A stretch of 19,017 nt of DNA from Hungatella sp. UBA3048 (GCA_002367105.1 DFCS01000026.1:52724-71740); one strand, 5' to 3'. Positions 6,359-13,645 are shown, numbered from the stretch's first letter. Notes: generated by a model from the letters alone, not told the origin. Made by a program: numbers and translations.

Positions 6359-7999
6359 GTGAAACTCAAGAGATTTATATCCATCACCACAATCGTTGCT
6401 ATGACGGTTGGGACGCTCGCCGCATGCGGCGGCGGAAAGCCCGCTTCCGGCAATACAGCGGCAGCTTCGGGCGAAACAAGCGCTCCAGGCAACAAATATC
6501 AGACCACCTATGGCTCCAAGCAGTTTGACAATGTCACGATCACCGTGGAGCTGTTCGACCGCAGCAACGCTCCTGCAGGCAGCACCATCACAGACAACAG
6601 ATGGACCAGGTATGTGAATGAGCAGATGAACAAGGTGGGCATCACCGTAGAGTTCCTGCCGGTGCCAAGAACTGATGAAGTTCCGAAAATGCAAACCCTC
6701 ATGGCTACAGGCGAAGCACCCGACATCACGATCACCTATAACTACACGTATGCCGATGAATACTATGGCAAGGGCGGCACGTGGGATTTGTCAGAGTTCG
6801 TTGACGGAGCAGATCAGGCCCAAAACCTCAAGAAGTATCTGGGCGATGTAGTTCTTGAAATGGGCAGGCGTAAGGACGGTGCGCTGCAAGGCATCGTGGC
6901 GCGCAGGGCTACGACAGCAAATACCAATATGATCATCAGAAATGACCTGCTGGACGAAGTGGGTGCCGGGATACCCACCACACCCGAGGAACTGTATCAG
7001 GTTCTCCTCAAAATCAAGGAAGCACATCCGACAGGCACGCCATATGCGTATTTCTTCAGTCTCCATGATGGAGCCAACAGTGCCTGTTTCAGAAACAACA
7101 TGGCCATGGCATTCTCACAAGTGGCGAATGACCCGAAGAAAATAGACATAGGCTACAACTATGACTATTACTATGACCCGGGCCAGAAAGAATACTTCCG
7201 ATATATCAACAAACTGTATAACGCCGGGCTCCTGGATTCCGAGTTTTACACCACGACAACCGATACCCTGCATGCCGACATTGTCAATGGGGAGGTTGCT
7301 TTCTACGAGATTAACGTCAACTACAATGTGGATGTTCTCCGCGGCACACTGCTCAAGACGTTGAAGGAGAACATACCTACAGCTGATATGGTAAGCCTCC
7401 CTACACTCAAGAACGTCTTTGACGGCAAACAATATACGGCTGACTATAGTCCCGGAGGCCTGATCTGCATCGTGCCAAAGACTGCGACTGAAGAACAGGT
7501 GGAAGCCTGTATCACGTATCTGGACTGGCTGGCTACCCAGGAGGGCGGTTATGCAATCTATCATGGCTTCGAAGGTGAACATTATAACCTTGTAGACGGT
7601 GTCCCCGTCGTCAAAGACCCGGCCTACAATGCGAATGACAAAGATTGGATTCGAACGGACTTATTCCTGGTGGGCAACCAAGGCTACTTTGCCACAGAGG
7701 AAGACTTCATCAGCTGCACAGGAAAAGAAAACCCAGACTATGAACAGTATGTCCTTGACAATTACCATAATGCCATCGTCGGTAACCGTCAGGCAACCAC
7801 GCCTTATTCTTCGCCGATTGAAGCTGATTTGCGCACGGATTTGTCCGTGATTGCCAAAGAGTGGGTGGCCACCATCGCAACCTGCATACCGGAAGAGTTT
7901 GACGCAAACTGGGAAAAATGGATGAAGCTTGCAAAAGACGCGGGTATCGATCAAGTCATAGAGCAAAGAACTGCGTACTTTGACGAAATTTACCAATAA
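6359..7999 (+). CDS. Extracellular solute-binding lipoprotein (family 1, LplA/YtcQ-like)
   Basis: This 546-residue lipoprotein captures the substrate for the two permeases at the outer face of the membrane. The N-terminus MKLKRF followed by a hydrophobic stretch ends in a lipobox LAAC with C23 as the lipidated cysteine; a GGGKPASG linker follows. Large size and the internal pattern of aromatic-rich segments fit the LplA-type COG1653 binding proteins that go with LplB/YtcP permeases, which often take oligosaccharides or modified sugars. The start chosen is GTG 6359, because AAAGGAGG (6344-6351) sits 7 nt before it; an upstream in-frame alternative near 6311 has no such site and would bury the signal peptide. 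The ligand cannot be named. Confidence 0.88.
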   Translation: MKLKRFISITTIVAMTVGTLAACGGGKPASGNTAAASGETSAPGNKYQTTYGSKQFDNVTITVELFDRSNAPAGSTITDNRWTRYVNEQMNKVGITVEFLPVPRTDEVPKMQTLMATGEAPDITITYNYTYADEYYGKGGTWDLSEFVDGADQAQNLKKYLGDVVLEMGRRKDGALQGIVARRATTANTNMIIRNDLLDEVGAGIPTTPEELYQVLLKIKEAHPTGTPYAYFFSLHDGANSACFRNNMAMAFSQVANDPKKIDIGYNYDYYYDPGQKEYFRYINKLYNAGLLDSEFYTTTTDTLHADIVNGEVAFYEINVNYNVDVLRGTLLKTLKENIPTADMVSLPTLKNVFDGKQYTADYSPGGLICIVPKTATEEQVEACITYLDWLATQEGGYAIYHGFEGEHYNLVDGVPVVKDPAYNANDKDWIRTDLFLVGNQGYFATEEDFISCTGKENPDYEQYVLDNYHNAIVGNRQATTPYSSPIEADLRTDLSVIAKEWVATIATCIPEEFDANWEKWMKLAKDAGIDQVIEQRTAYFDEIYQ

Positions 8000-8025
8000 T
8001 CAAAACGAAAAGGCAGGTCATAATC

Positions 8026-9195
8026 ATGTTAAACGTAGCAATCATAGGCACCGGTGGCATTGCCCGCAGCCATGCCAACGGACTGCTTACATTTCCCGAT
8101 AAATGCAAAGTGGTCGCCCTCTGCGACATTTATCCCGAGAAAGCGGAAAAATTCAAGGAGGAGTTCGGATTTTTTGAAGCCAGAGTCTTTGGTGACCACA
8201 CAAAGCTGTTCTCATCCGGTATTCCCATCAATCTGGTGCATGTCTGCACGCCGCCCTCGGCCCACGCAGAGATTGCCATACACGCCATGAACGCAAAAAT
8301 GAACGTCCTTGTGGAGAAGCCCATGGCACCGTCCCTGAAGGAGTGCGATGAAATGCTGGCGGCAGAAGCCGAAAATGGTGTGGTGCTTGGCAGCATCGCC
8401 CAAAACCGGTTCAGGAACAGTATATATAAACTCAAGAAAGTCCTCGACAGCGGACTGGCAGGCAAACTGCGTGTCAGCCATGTGGATTCGCTTTGGTGGC
8501 GCGGACACAGTTATTATGACCTCTGGTGGCGCGGCACATGGGCGAAGGAAGGCGGCGGGCCTACCCTCAACCATGCGGTGCACCACATTGACATGATCAA
8601 CTGGTACACAGGTACCCTGCCGACCGAAGTATCCTCCATGCTTGCCAATGTCATGCATGACAACAGCGAAGTGGAGGATATATCCTTTGCGGCACTCAAG
8701 TATGCCGACGGGTCCATTGCCGAAGTGACAAGCTCTGTGGTGCATCACGGCGAGGAGCAAGGTCTGGTACTGCAGTGCGAGAAAGCCAAGTTAGCGGCAC
8801 CGTGGAGCTGTATCGCACAGGTAGCCAAATCGAACGGGTTCCCTTATCCGGAGTCAAATGCGGAGCTCATGAAAAAAATCGAGGATTACTACGCATCGAT
8901 ACCGGATTTGCCGCATGAGAGCCATACAGGACAGATAGGAGACATGCTCACAGCCATAGAGAATGCCGAGCGTCCGATAATCACCGGTACGGACGGCAAA
9001 AAGACGGTTGAACTGATAACCGCCATCTACAAAGCTGGTTTCGAGAAACGGACCGTGACGCTGCCTATAGAGAAGGACGACCCATACTACACCTTCGAAG
9101 GATTGCTGGCGAGGGCGCCGCATTTTTACCGGAAGATGGCAAGTGTGGAAAATTTCGATGTAAGTGACATTCCGGTGAACAGCTACAAGTATTGA
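8026..9195 (+). CDS. Gfo/Idh/MocA family NAD(P)-dependent oxidoreductase (first)
   Basis: This is a 389-residue dehydrogenase. The N-terminal Rossmann fold starts with VAIIGTGGIARSH (glycine-rich NAD(P) loop, about residues 4-16) and an acidic ALCDIYPEK end of strand 2. The EKP motif (E97-K98-P99) supplies the catalytic lysine. The C-terminal substrate domain contains GGGPTLNHAVHHID, with H186 as the likely catalytic histidine and D189, while N182 occupies the place where many relatives have Asp. Family enzymes oxidise or reduce sugars, inositols and sugar acids. AGGCAGG before the ATG is a moderate ribosome binding site, and the gene starts 26 bp after the lipoprotein stop, so it is in the transporter operon. 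It most likely acts on the imported compound. Confidence 0.9.
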   Translation: MLNVAIIGTGGIARSHANGLLTFPDKCKVVALCDIYPEKAEKFKEEFGFFEARVFGDHTKLFSSGIPINLVHVCTPPSAHAEIAIHAMNAKMNVLVEKPMAPSLKECDEMLAAEAENGVVLGSIAQNRFRNSIYKLKKVLDSGLAGKLRVSHVDSLWWRGHSYYDLWWRGTWAKEGGGPTLNHAVHHIDMINWYTGTLPTEVSSMLANVMHDNSEVEDISFAALKYADGSIAEVTSSVVHHGEEQGLVLQCEKAKLAAPWSCIAQVAKSNGFPYPESNAELMKKIEDYYASIPDLPHESHTGQIGDMLTAIENAERPIITGTDGKKTVELITAIYKAGFEKRTVTLPIEKDDPYYTFEGLLARAPHFYRKMASVENFDVSDIPVNSYKY

Positions 9196-9226
9196 CCCAC
9201 GGGGGATGCCGGTGACAGAGCAAGCA

Positions 9227-9242
9227 GGGCCGCAAGCGGCCC
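9227..9242. other. GC-rich hairpin between the two oxidoreductase genes
   Basis: GGGCCG (9227-9232), loop CAAG, CGGCCC (9237-9242) forms a compact stem-loop in the 127-bp gap before the second oxidoreductase, without a T-run. It could tune expression of the last gene by mRNA processing or stabilisation; this is speculation. Confidence 0.4.
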
Positions 9243-9322
9243 AATGCCGATGGCCGCACACAAGGTTTTCTGGGATTATTTATGGTTCCATGCGCGGCCA
9301 TGGCGGGAAGGATGAAATCGTC

Positions 9323-10405
9323 ATGAATATAAATAAAAACAATGGTATGAACTATGCTCCCCAAGGCAAACCGAATCCTGTGGTGAAGAAAAGAGAATTT
9401 TCCATCTCCGCCGTAGCTTTGGACCACGGTCATATTTACGGTATGTGCAACGGGTTGTCCGAGGCGGGCGCGAGCATCAAGTGGGTCTACGATCCGGATC
9501 CGGCAAAAGTGGCCGCTTTCCTCAAGGCATTCCCAGAAGCAAAGGCGGCAAAGAGCGAAGCTCAGGTTCTTTCTGATCCGGAGGTCAAGCTGATAGCATC
9601 TGCCGCTGTCACGTCGAAGAGGTGTGAACTGGGGCTGCGTGCGCTTGCGGCAGGCAAAGATTACTTCACCGACAAAGCTCCGTTGACCACGCTGGAGCAG
9701 TTGGAGTCCGCCAAAAAGGCGGTTCAGGATTCCGGCAGGAAGTATATGGTCTACTATAGCGAGCGTATCCATGTAGAATCCGCGGTATTCGCCGGTCAGC
9801 TTATTGAGCAGGGCGCCATAGGGAAGGTCATCCAGGTCATGGGCATGGGGCCGCATAGGTTAAGTGCTCCCGACAGGCCGCAATGGTTCTTCGAGAAAGA
9901 CAAATACGGTGGGATACTTTGCGACATAGGCTCTCACCAGATAGAGCAGTTCCTGTTCTATGCAGGGGTAAAGGACGCAAAGGTCGTGCGTAGCCAGGTG
10001 GGAAATTTCAACCATCCAGAATATCCGGAGCTGGAGGATTTTGGCGATGCAATGCTGGTCGGTGACAACGGCTCCACACAGTACTTCCGGGTGGACTGGT
10101 TCACGCCAGACGGCCTGTCGTCCTGGGGGGATGGCAGGACATTTATATTGGGTACGGAAGGATACATCGAGTTAAGAAAATACCTCAACATCGGTATGGG
10201 TGACAACAGCAGCAACCATGTATTCATGGCTAACGGCAAAGGTGAATACCACTATGAAGTGAAAGGCAAGGTGGGTTATCCATACTTTGGTCAGCTTATC
10301 CTGGACTGCATCAACCGCACCGAAAATGCCATGACACAAGACCACGCTTTCAAGGCTGCCGAGTTGTGCGTCAAGGCCCAGCTGCAAGCAGAGAAGATCA
10401 GATAG
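9323..10405 (+). CDS. Atypical Gfo/Idh/MocA family oxidoreductase (second)
   Basis: This 360-residue member of the Gfo/Idh/MocA fold belongs to a different branch from the first. Instead of the usual GxGxxG loop, the first strand runs into ALDHGHIYG (32-40). The EKP motif is TDKAP, keeping the lysine (K118). The catalytic segment CDIGSHQIEQF keeps D201 and H205 but has E208 where Asp is common. A Rossmann-like N-terminus and the C-terminal GTEGYIELR segment support the family. The start is ATG 9323 with GGGAAGGA (9305-9312) before it; a start at 9206 would add 39 residues of low-complexity sequence without a good ribosome binding site. It is the last gene of the operon. It probably acts on the product or isomer handled by the first oxidoreductase (inference). 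Confidence 0.85.
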   Translation: MNINKNNGMNYAPQGKPNPVVKKREFSISAVALDHGHIYGMCNGLSEAGASIKWVYDPDPAKVAAFLKAFPEAKAAKSEAQVLSDPEVKLIASAAVTSKRCELGLRALAAGKDYFTDKAPLTTLEQLESAKKAVQDSGRKYMVYYSERIHVESAVFAGQLIEQGAIGKVIQVMGMGPHRLSAPDRPQWFFEKDKYGGILCDIGSHQIEQFLFYAGVKDAKVVRSQVGNFNHPEYPELEDFGDAMLVGDNGSTQYFRVDWFTPDGLSSWGDGRTFILGTEGYIELRKYLNIGMGDNSSNHVFMANGKGEYHYEVKGKVGYPYFGQLILDCINRTENAMTQDHAFKAAELCVKAQLQAEKIR

Positions 10406-10422
10406 GCCGGAATGGTCGTTTT

Positions 10423-10481
10423 CGTATCTTACAGCCGCACATCATCAGAATAGCTTCTATTTCAAACGGCTGTAAGATACG
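10423..10481. repeat. Perfect 15-bp inverted repeat behind the operon
   Basis: CGTATCTTACAGCCG (10423-10437) and its exact complement (10467-10481) flank a 29-nt loop, starting 18 bp after the last oxidoreductase stop codon. Its position fits a transcript-end structure, but no T-run follows on either strand, so it is not a textbook Rho-independent terminator. It may instead stabilise the mRNA 3' end, act as an operator, or be a mobile-element trace. Confidence 0.7.
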
Positions 10482-10612
10482 GATAATTACGGGTTCCTAG
10501 AACTGTCAAGCGCCGAAGGCCATTGTAGCTGAATCAAATTCCCCAAATAGTTGAAATGCAAAGAGACGCTATGTGTAGCTCGGATTAGCGTATGCATATC
10601 TTTTTTTGTATA

Positions 10613-10642
10613 TTGACAGAATTGTATGCGATCGTTGATACT
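10613..10642 (+). promoter_or_regulatory. Promoter of the AraC-type regulator
   Basis: A perfect TTGACA (10613-10618), an 18-bp spacer and GATACT (10637-10642) lie 64 bp before the regulator start, so the regulator is probably transcribed apart from the transport operon. Confidence 0.65.
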
Positions 10643-10706
10643 TGTAGGTATATGATGAAGCTTCGAGCAAGAAGCAGACGCAAATGTTCATAGGGAGTTA
10701 GCGATT

Positions 10707-11552
10707 ATGCACAACATATTAGATGAGATGTATGGTGATTTCCTCGTGTGCCAACTGAAATCGCAGGTATCTGTGCTGAACGCATACCACAGACATGATG
10801 GCTATGAGGTTTACCTTCTGGTAAATGGTGAAGCAGATTACTATGTGAACACAGAATGCTATCGTCTGACAGAAGGATCCATGATTCTCATGAATCCCGG
10901 GGAATACCACAAGGCGGCCCTTGTTGACAAATCCAAATATCAAAGGACTGTACTGAATATATCCACATGCAGGTTGAGGTCGTTGTCGAGCGAGCTCACA
11001 TCCCTTGAAGCTTGTTTTGTAAACACAGGTGAATCCGGAGCCAGGATCCGCATGCTGGAGAAATCCGACATATCTGGATTCGTTATGCAGATACGAAAGT
11101 TGGAACAACTTCTCCTTGCAGAGGGTGTGTACGGCAAGGATCTGTTGGTGAATTCTATGCTGTCAGCTATCTTTGTAGAGATCAATAATTATTATAGGCA
11201 GAGAGATACCTTGCAGACAAGAAACATTATTAATCCCATAGTGTGTGAAATTATCAGTTATGTGGACAATCATTACACTGGCTGTATATCTTTGGCGGAT
11301 TTGTCCAAACATGTCAGCTACAACGGCACATATTTATCTCGCCTGTTCAAGCAGACGATGGGCATCTCCTTGTCCGAATACATTATGCAAAGACGGATAG
11401 ACATGGCAAAACACCTCATAGATAACGGCTCGCCCCTCACGAAGGCCTGCATGGACGCAGGTTTCTGCGACTATGCAAATTTCTCCCGTTCATTCAAGGC
11501 GCAACAGGGGTGTTCCCCAAAAAAATATCAGTCAAGGCAAAAAGTCAGATGA
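10707..11552 (+). CDS. AraC-family transcriptional regulator
   Basis: This 281-residue regulator has an N-terminal cupin sensor (PF02311-like): YHRHDGYEVYLLVNG around 27-41, with H28 and H30, and GSMILMNPGEYHKA at 57-70. A C-terminal pair of helix-turn-helix motifs spans about 194-275: first CISLADLSKHVSYNGTYLSR, second PLTKACMDAGFCDYANFSRS, ending in the usual SPKKYQ. Such proteins bind a small ligand and usually activate an adjacent catabolic operon, here very likely the permease/oxidoreductase genes. AGGGAG (10692-10697) precedes the ATG by 9 nt. The stop codon falls inside the right direct repeat (11542-11560). No membrane segment is seen, so it senses a cytoplasmic ligand, perhaps the imported substrate or its oxidation product. 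Confidence 0.92.
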   Translation: MHNILDEMYGDFLVCQLKSQVSVLNAYHRHDGYEVYLLVNGEADYYVNTECYRLTEGSMILMNPGEYHKAALVDKSKYQRTVLNISTCRLRSLSSELTSLEACFVNTGESGARIRMLEKSDISGFVMQIRKLEQLLLAEGVYGKDLLVNSMLSAIFVEINNYYRQRDTLQTRNIINPIVCEIISYVDNHYTGCISLADLSKHVSYNGTYLSRLFKQTMGISLSEYIMQRRIDMAKHLIDNGSPLTKACMDAGFCDYANFSRSFKAQQGCSPKKYQSRQKVR

Positions 11553-11560
11553 CGCAAAAA
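11542..11560 (+). repeat. Right direct repeat of the sugar cassette
   Basis: AAGTCAGATGACGCAAAAA matches 4237-4255 at 18 of 19 positions (A for G at the sixth). It overlaps the last codons and stop codon of the AraC-type gene. Confidence 0.6.
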
Positions 11561-11716
11561 TGTTACAATTGCTTAATTATTTCAGGACTATAGTACCGTT
11601 TTGTGATATCAGGCTTTTATTGAAACAGGAAGTAACCGTCAAATAGCCAGTGTCTGGGAACCGACAATATAAGGGATTTAAAGTCTTATTTTTACAGTTG
11701 GACATATAAAAAGTCT

Positions 11717-11749
11717 GATAAGCCTTATTGATAAGGCTTATCCTTTTTT
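11717..11749 (+). terminator. Strong Rho-independent terminator downstream of the cassette
   Basis: An 11-bp perfect stem GATAAGCCTTA (11717-11727) / TAAGGCTTATC (11732-11742) with a TTGA loop is followed by CTTTTTT. It lies 165 bp after the AraC-type stop codon, beyond the right direct repeat. Confidence 0.9.
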
Positions 11750-11887
11750 CGTGCTGTACACCTCCATTTTAGCCTAAAATGGAAAAGTCCGTGTGATAAT
11801 AGGGGTGATGTGATATATCAAGAAAATACAACCGCACGCCTTACCGCACTATATTTAAGAAAATTGTAATCGGAAAATTATGGTTAT

Positions 11888-11898
11888 TATGCTATACT
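11888..11898 (+). promoter_or_regulatory. Extended -10 promoter of the carboxypeptidase gene
   Basis: TATACT (11893-11898) is preceded by TGC (11890-11892), an extended -10 element; the expected -35 position is poor (TCGGAA). The start codon is 50 bp downstream. Confidence 0.55.
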
Positions 11899-11948
11899 GT
11901 TGTAAGAAAAGATTCTTGCATGCAGAAATATACAGGAGATAACAGGAT

Positions 11949-13265
11949 ATGGCAAAAAAATCATGCAGGCTGTGGAGCCTGGTAATCAGTATCAGCATTC
12001 TGGCGTCAATACCATCATACGGTGAGATACCCCAAATACAGCCGTTTCCGGGGACTGCGGGACAGACAGAGTCGGGAAGCGGGCCGTCGGGAAATACGTC
12101 GGGAAACACGTCCGGAAACACATCCGGAAACACGTCCGGTGAGATCGGACCTGGGGTGGGCACCGGAACCGGCGGGGGAAGTACTCAGACGGGGAACACT
12201 CCCAATGCAGGAGGAACATTACCTGCTGACATAAAACAGCCGGTCATTCAATCGGAAGGTGCGATCCTTATGGATGCGTCTACAGGAACCCTGCTTTATT
12301 CAAAGAACGGGGAAACAAGATACTATCCTGCCAGCATTACAAAGCTTATGACCGCCCTGCTTGTTGCAGAAAAATGCAATTTGTCAGAGACAGTGACATT
12401 TTCAAAGGCAGCCACCACAAACCTGGAATCAGGTGCGGTAACGCTGGGACTTACGGAGGGGGACAAGCTGACGGTAGAGCAGAGCCTCTACGGACTCATG
12501 CTAAAGTCTGCCAATGAAGTGGCCAATGGTCTGGCAGAGCATGTTTCAGGAAGTGTCGGCGCGTTTTCTGCCCTGATGAATGCCCGGGCAAAGGAGCTTG
12601 GCTGTACTGGAACCAATTTTGTCAACCCCAATGGACTTAACAGCTCCAGTCATTATACCACTCCTCATGACATGGCCCTCATTGCCAGAGCCGCTTATCA
12701 GAATGACACAGTAAAAAAGATATCCTCTACCTTAAGTTACCAGATACCGGCCACAAAGAAGGCTTCGGCCAGAACAGTGACCATGGGACATAAGATGCTT
12801 AATCCGGGAGATTCCAGATATTATCCGGGAGTAATAGGAGGTAAGACAGGCTATACTTCCCTGGCCGGCAATACTTTAGTCACCTGTGTGGAAAAGAACG
12901 GCGTCCGGCTGATTGCGGTCATCATGAAGAGTAAATCCACACATTATGAGGATACAAAAACACTGCTTGATTATGGATTTGCCTTAAAGGCAGCCGGCGG
13001 AACAGCACAGGCTTCTTCCCGGGGCTGGGTCCAGGATGGGACGAAATGGTATTACGGAAAGCAGGATGGGAATAAGGCCTGTAATGAGTGGCAGAATATA
13101 AACGGAGTGTATTACTGGTTTGGCACAGATTCTTATATGGCGGAAAGCCGATGGGTAGAGAGCAATGGTAAATGGTATTATCTGGGAGCCAATGGAGCCA
13201 TGCTTAAGGATACCATTACGCCCGATGGTTACCGACTGGATTCTTCCGGTGCCTGGATCCGGTAG
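11949..13265 (+). CDS. Secreted D-alanyl-D-alanine carboxypeptidase with cell-wall-binding repeats (S11)
   Basis: This is a 438-residue penicillin-binding protein that removes the terminal D-Ala of peptidoglycan stem peptides outside the cell. In order: a signal peptide (about 1-25, MAKKSCRLW then hydrophobic); a Ser/Gly/Asn/Thr linker with four SGNT repeats (47-62); and the catalytic domain with SITK (nucleophile S129, K132), SAN (187-189) and KTG (299-301). The last 80 residues (359-438) are Trp/Tyr/Gly repeats of the choline-binding-like type (GWVQDGTKWYY, NGKWYYLGANGAM). These repeats, rather than the C-terminal amphipathic membrane anchor of classic DacA, probably hold it at the wall. 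AGGAG (11934-11938) precedes the ATG. It has its own promoter and a bidirectional terminator. Confidence 0.93.
   Translation: MAKKSCRLWSLVISISILASIPSYGEIPQIQPFPGTAGQTESGSGPSGNTSGNTSGNTSGNTSGEIGPGVGTGTGGGSTQTGNTPNAGGTLPADIKQPVIQSEGAILMDASTGTLLYSKNGETRYYPASITKLMTALLVAEKCNLSETVTFSKAATTNLESGAVTLGLTEGDKLTVEQSLYGLMLKSANEVANGLAEHVSGSVGAFSALMNARAKELGCTGTNFVNPNGLNSSSHYTTPHDMALIARAAYQNDTVKKISSTLSYQIPATKKASARTVTMGHKMLNPGDSRYYPGVIGGKTGYTSLAGNTLVTCVEKNGVRLIAVIMKSKSTHYEDTKTLLDYGFALKAAGGTAQASSRGWVQDGTKWYYGKQDGNKACNEWQNINGVYYWFGTDSYMAESRWVESNGKWYYLGANGAMLKDTITPDGYRLDSSGAWIR
12087..12134 (+). repeat. Four 12-bp tandem repeats encoding SGNT
   Basis: Units of the form TCsGGAAAyACr, with one or two differences each, encode (Ser-Gly-Asn-Thr)x4 in the linker between signal peptide and catalytic domain. 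Copy number could vary in frame by slippage. Confidence 0.85.
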
Positions 13266-13280
13266 GAACATGGAGGTTTT

Positions 13281-13320
13281 TGGCATAGAAAAAGAGCCTG
13301 TAGGCTCTTTTTCTATGCCA
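13281..13320. terminator. Bidirectional terminator shared by convergent genes
   Basis: A perfect 19-bp stem TGGCATAGAAAAAGAGCCT (13281-13299), a 2-nt loop and the exact complement (13302-13320) are arranged as A-tract, hairpin, T-tract on both strands. It serves the carboxypeptidase gene (plus) and the XRE gene (minus); the XRE stop codon (13313-13315) lies inside the stem. Confidence 0.9.
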
Positions 13321-13588
13321 AATCCTCTGAAGGAGCATTGTCCTGTTTTGTTTCCGTTTCGCATTCTGACATCAGGGTGGCCTCGCTTATATCGGCCCGG
13401 TATTCCATGATTTCTTCTACATCGCAGTCCAGAATCCTGCAGAGCATATCAATGGTATGAGTGGAAACGAAGTTATTTTTCTTAAGCCGCCCGATTTGCC
13501 CGGCACTGACCTTGCAGTACTTTATCAGATGATACTGGCTGATGTTTTTCTTTTTCATGGTTTCCCATAGTCTGTCATAAACAATCAT
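13313..13588 (-). CDS. XRE/Cro-type helix-turn-helix regulator
   Basis: This 91-residue DNA-binding protein has one Cro/C1-type helix-turn-helix covering most of residues 4-65 (MKKKNISQYHLIKYCKVSAG, then QIGRLKKNNFVSTHTIDMLC), similar to the YozG/HTH_26 group of short regulators. The 26-residue tail is acidic and without a known domain. The ATG (13586-13588) is preceded on the minus strand by AGAGGTGA. It is divergent from the small membrane protein gene at 13683, and the shared 94-bp gap has a repeated ATTATCCA that could be its operator. The stop codon sits inside the shared terminator. Targets other than itself or its divergent neighbour cannot be guessed. Confidence 0.88.
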   Translation of the reverse strand: MIVYDRLWETMKKKNISQYHLIKYCKVSAGQIGRLKKNNFVSTHTIDMLCRILDCDVEEIMEYRADISEATLMSECETETKQDNAPSEDLA

Positions 13589-13620
13589 GATTTATCACCT
13601 CTGTCCTTAATTAAACCGTG

Positions 13621-13645
13621 ATTATCCAGTATTGCATATTATCCA
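13621..13645. promoter_or_regulatory. Candidate operator: ATTATCCA direct repeat
   Basis: ATTATCCA occurs at 13621-13628 and again at 13638-13645, 17 bp apart start to start, in the gap between the divergent XRE and membrane protein genes. The second copy lies in the spacer of the rightward promoter. Binding by the XRE protein is an inference. Confidence 0.35.

Larger units (their letters stand above)
10406..10706. other. Intergenic region before the AraC-type regulator, 301 bp
   Basis: This region contains the 15-bp perfect inverted repeat (10423-10481) and the regulator's promoter (10613-10642). Between them (about 10482-10612) there is no ORF with a ribosome binding site and no recognised RNA element; an ACGCT/AGCGT pair around 10566-10590 is short and may be chance. 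Confidence 0.6.
4237..11560. other. 7.3-kb carbohydrate uptake/oxidation cassette
   Basis: This block contains permease, permease, lipoprotein, two oxidoreductases and a regulator, lies between the 19-bp direct repeats, and is preceded and followed by terminators. To the eye its genes favour C-ending codons (AAC, TAC, GAC, TTC) more than the flanks, which would fit acquisition by transfer, but this was not computed. No integrase, transposase or resolvase gene is present, so it is not called a mobile element. Confidence 0.4.
11553..11948. other. Intergenic region before the carboxypeptidase gene, 396 bp
   Basis: It holds the end of the right direct repeat, an open but unsupported frame to 11646, a strong terminator (11717-11749), an 8-bp hairpin CCATTTTA-GCC-TAAAATGG (11764-11782) without a T-run, and the carboxypeptidase promoter. 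No tRNA, integrase fragment or riboswitch was recognised. Confidence 0.65.

Noticed and set aside
9206..9322. Longer N-terminus (39 extra residues) for the second oxidoreductase
   Set aside because: The upstream ATG has G-rich sequence directly against it and no properly spaced ribosome binding site, while ATG 9323 has GGGAAGGA at good spacing.
9065..9856. 263-codon antisense open frame across both oxidoreductase genes
   Set aside because: It spans two genes with clear family motifs and shows no family features itself; it results from the codon composition of the sense genes.
11764..11782. CCATTTTA-GCC-TAAAATGG hairpin as a terminator
   Set aside because: AT-rich 8-bp stem without a T-run on either side, and a strong terminator already lies just upstream; it is mentioned only as part of the intergenic region.
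4133..11948. Integrase, transposase, IS terminal repeats or a tRNA target site at the cassette edges
   Set aside because: None was found on either strand in this interval; the insertion idea rests only on the direct repeats and gene content, so no mobile element is annotated.
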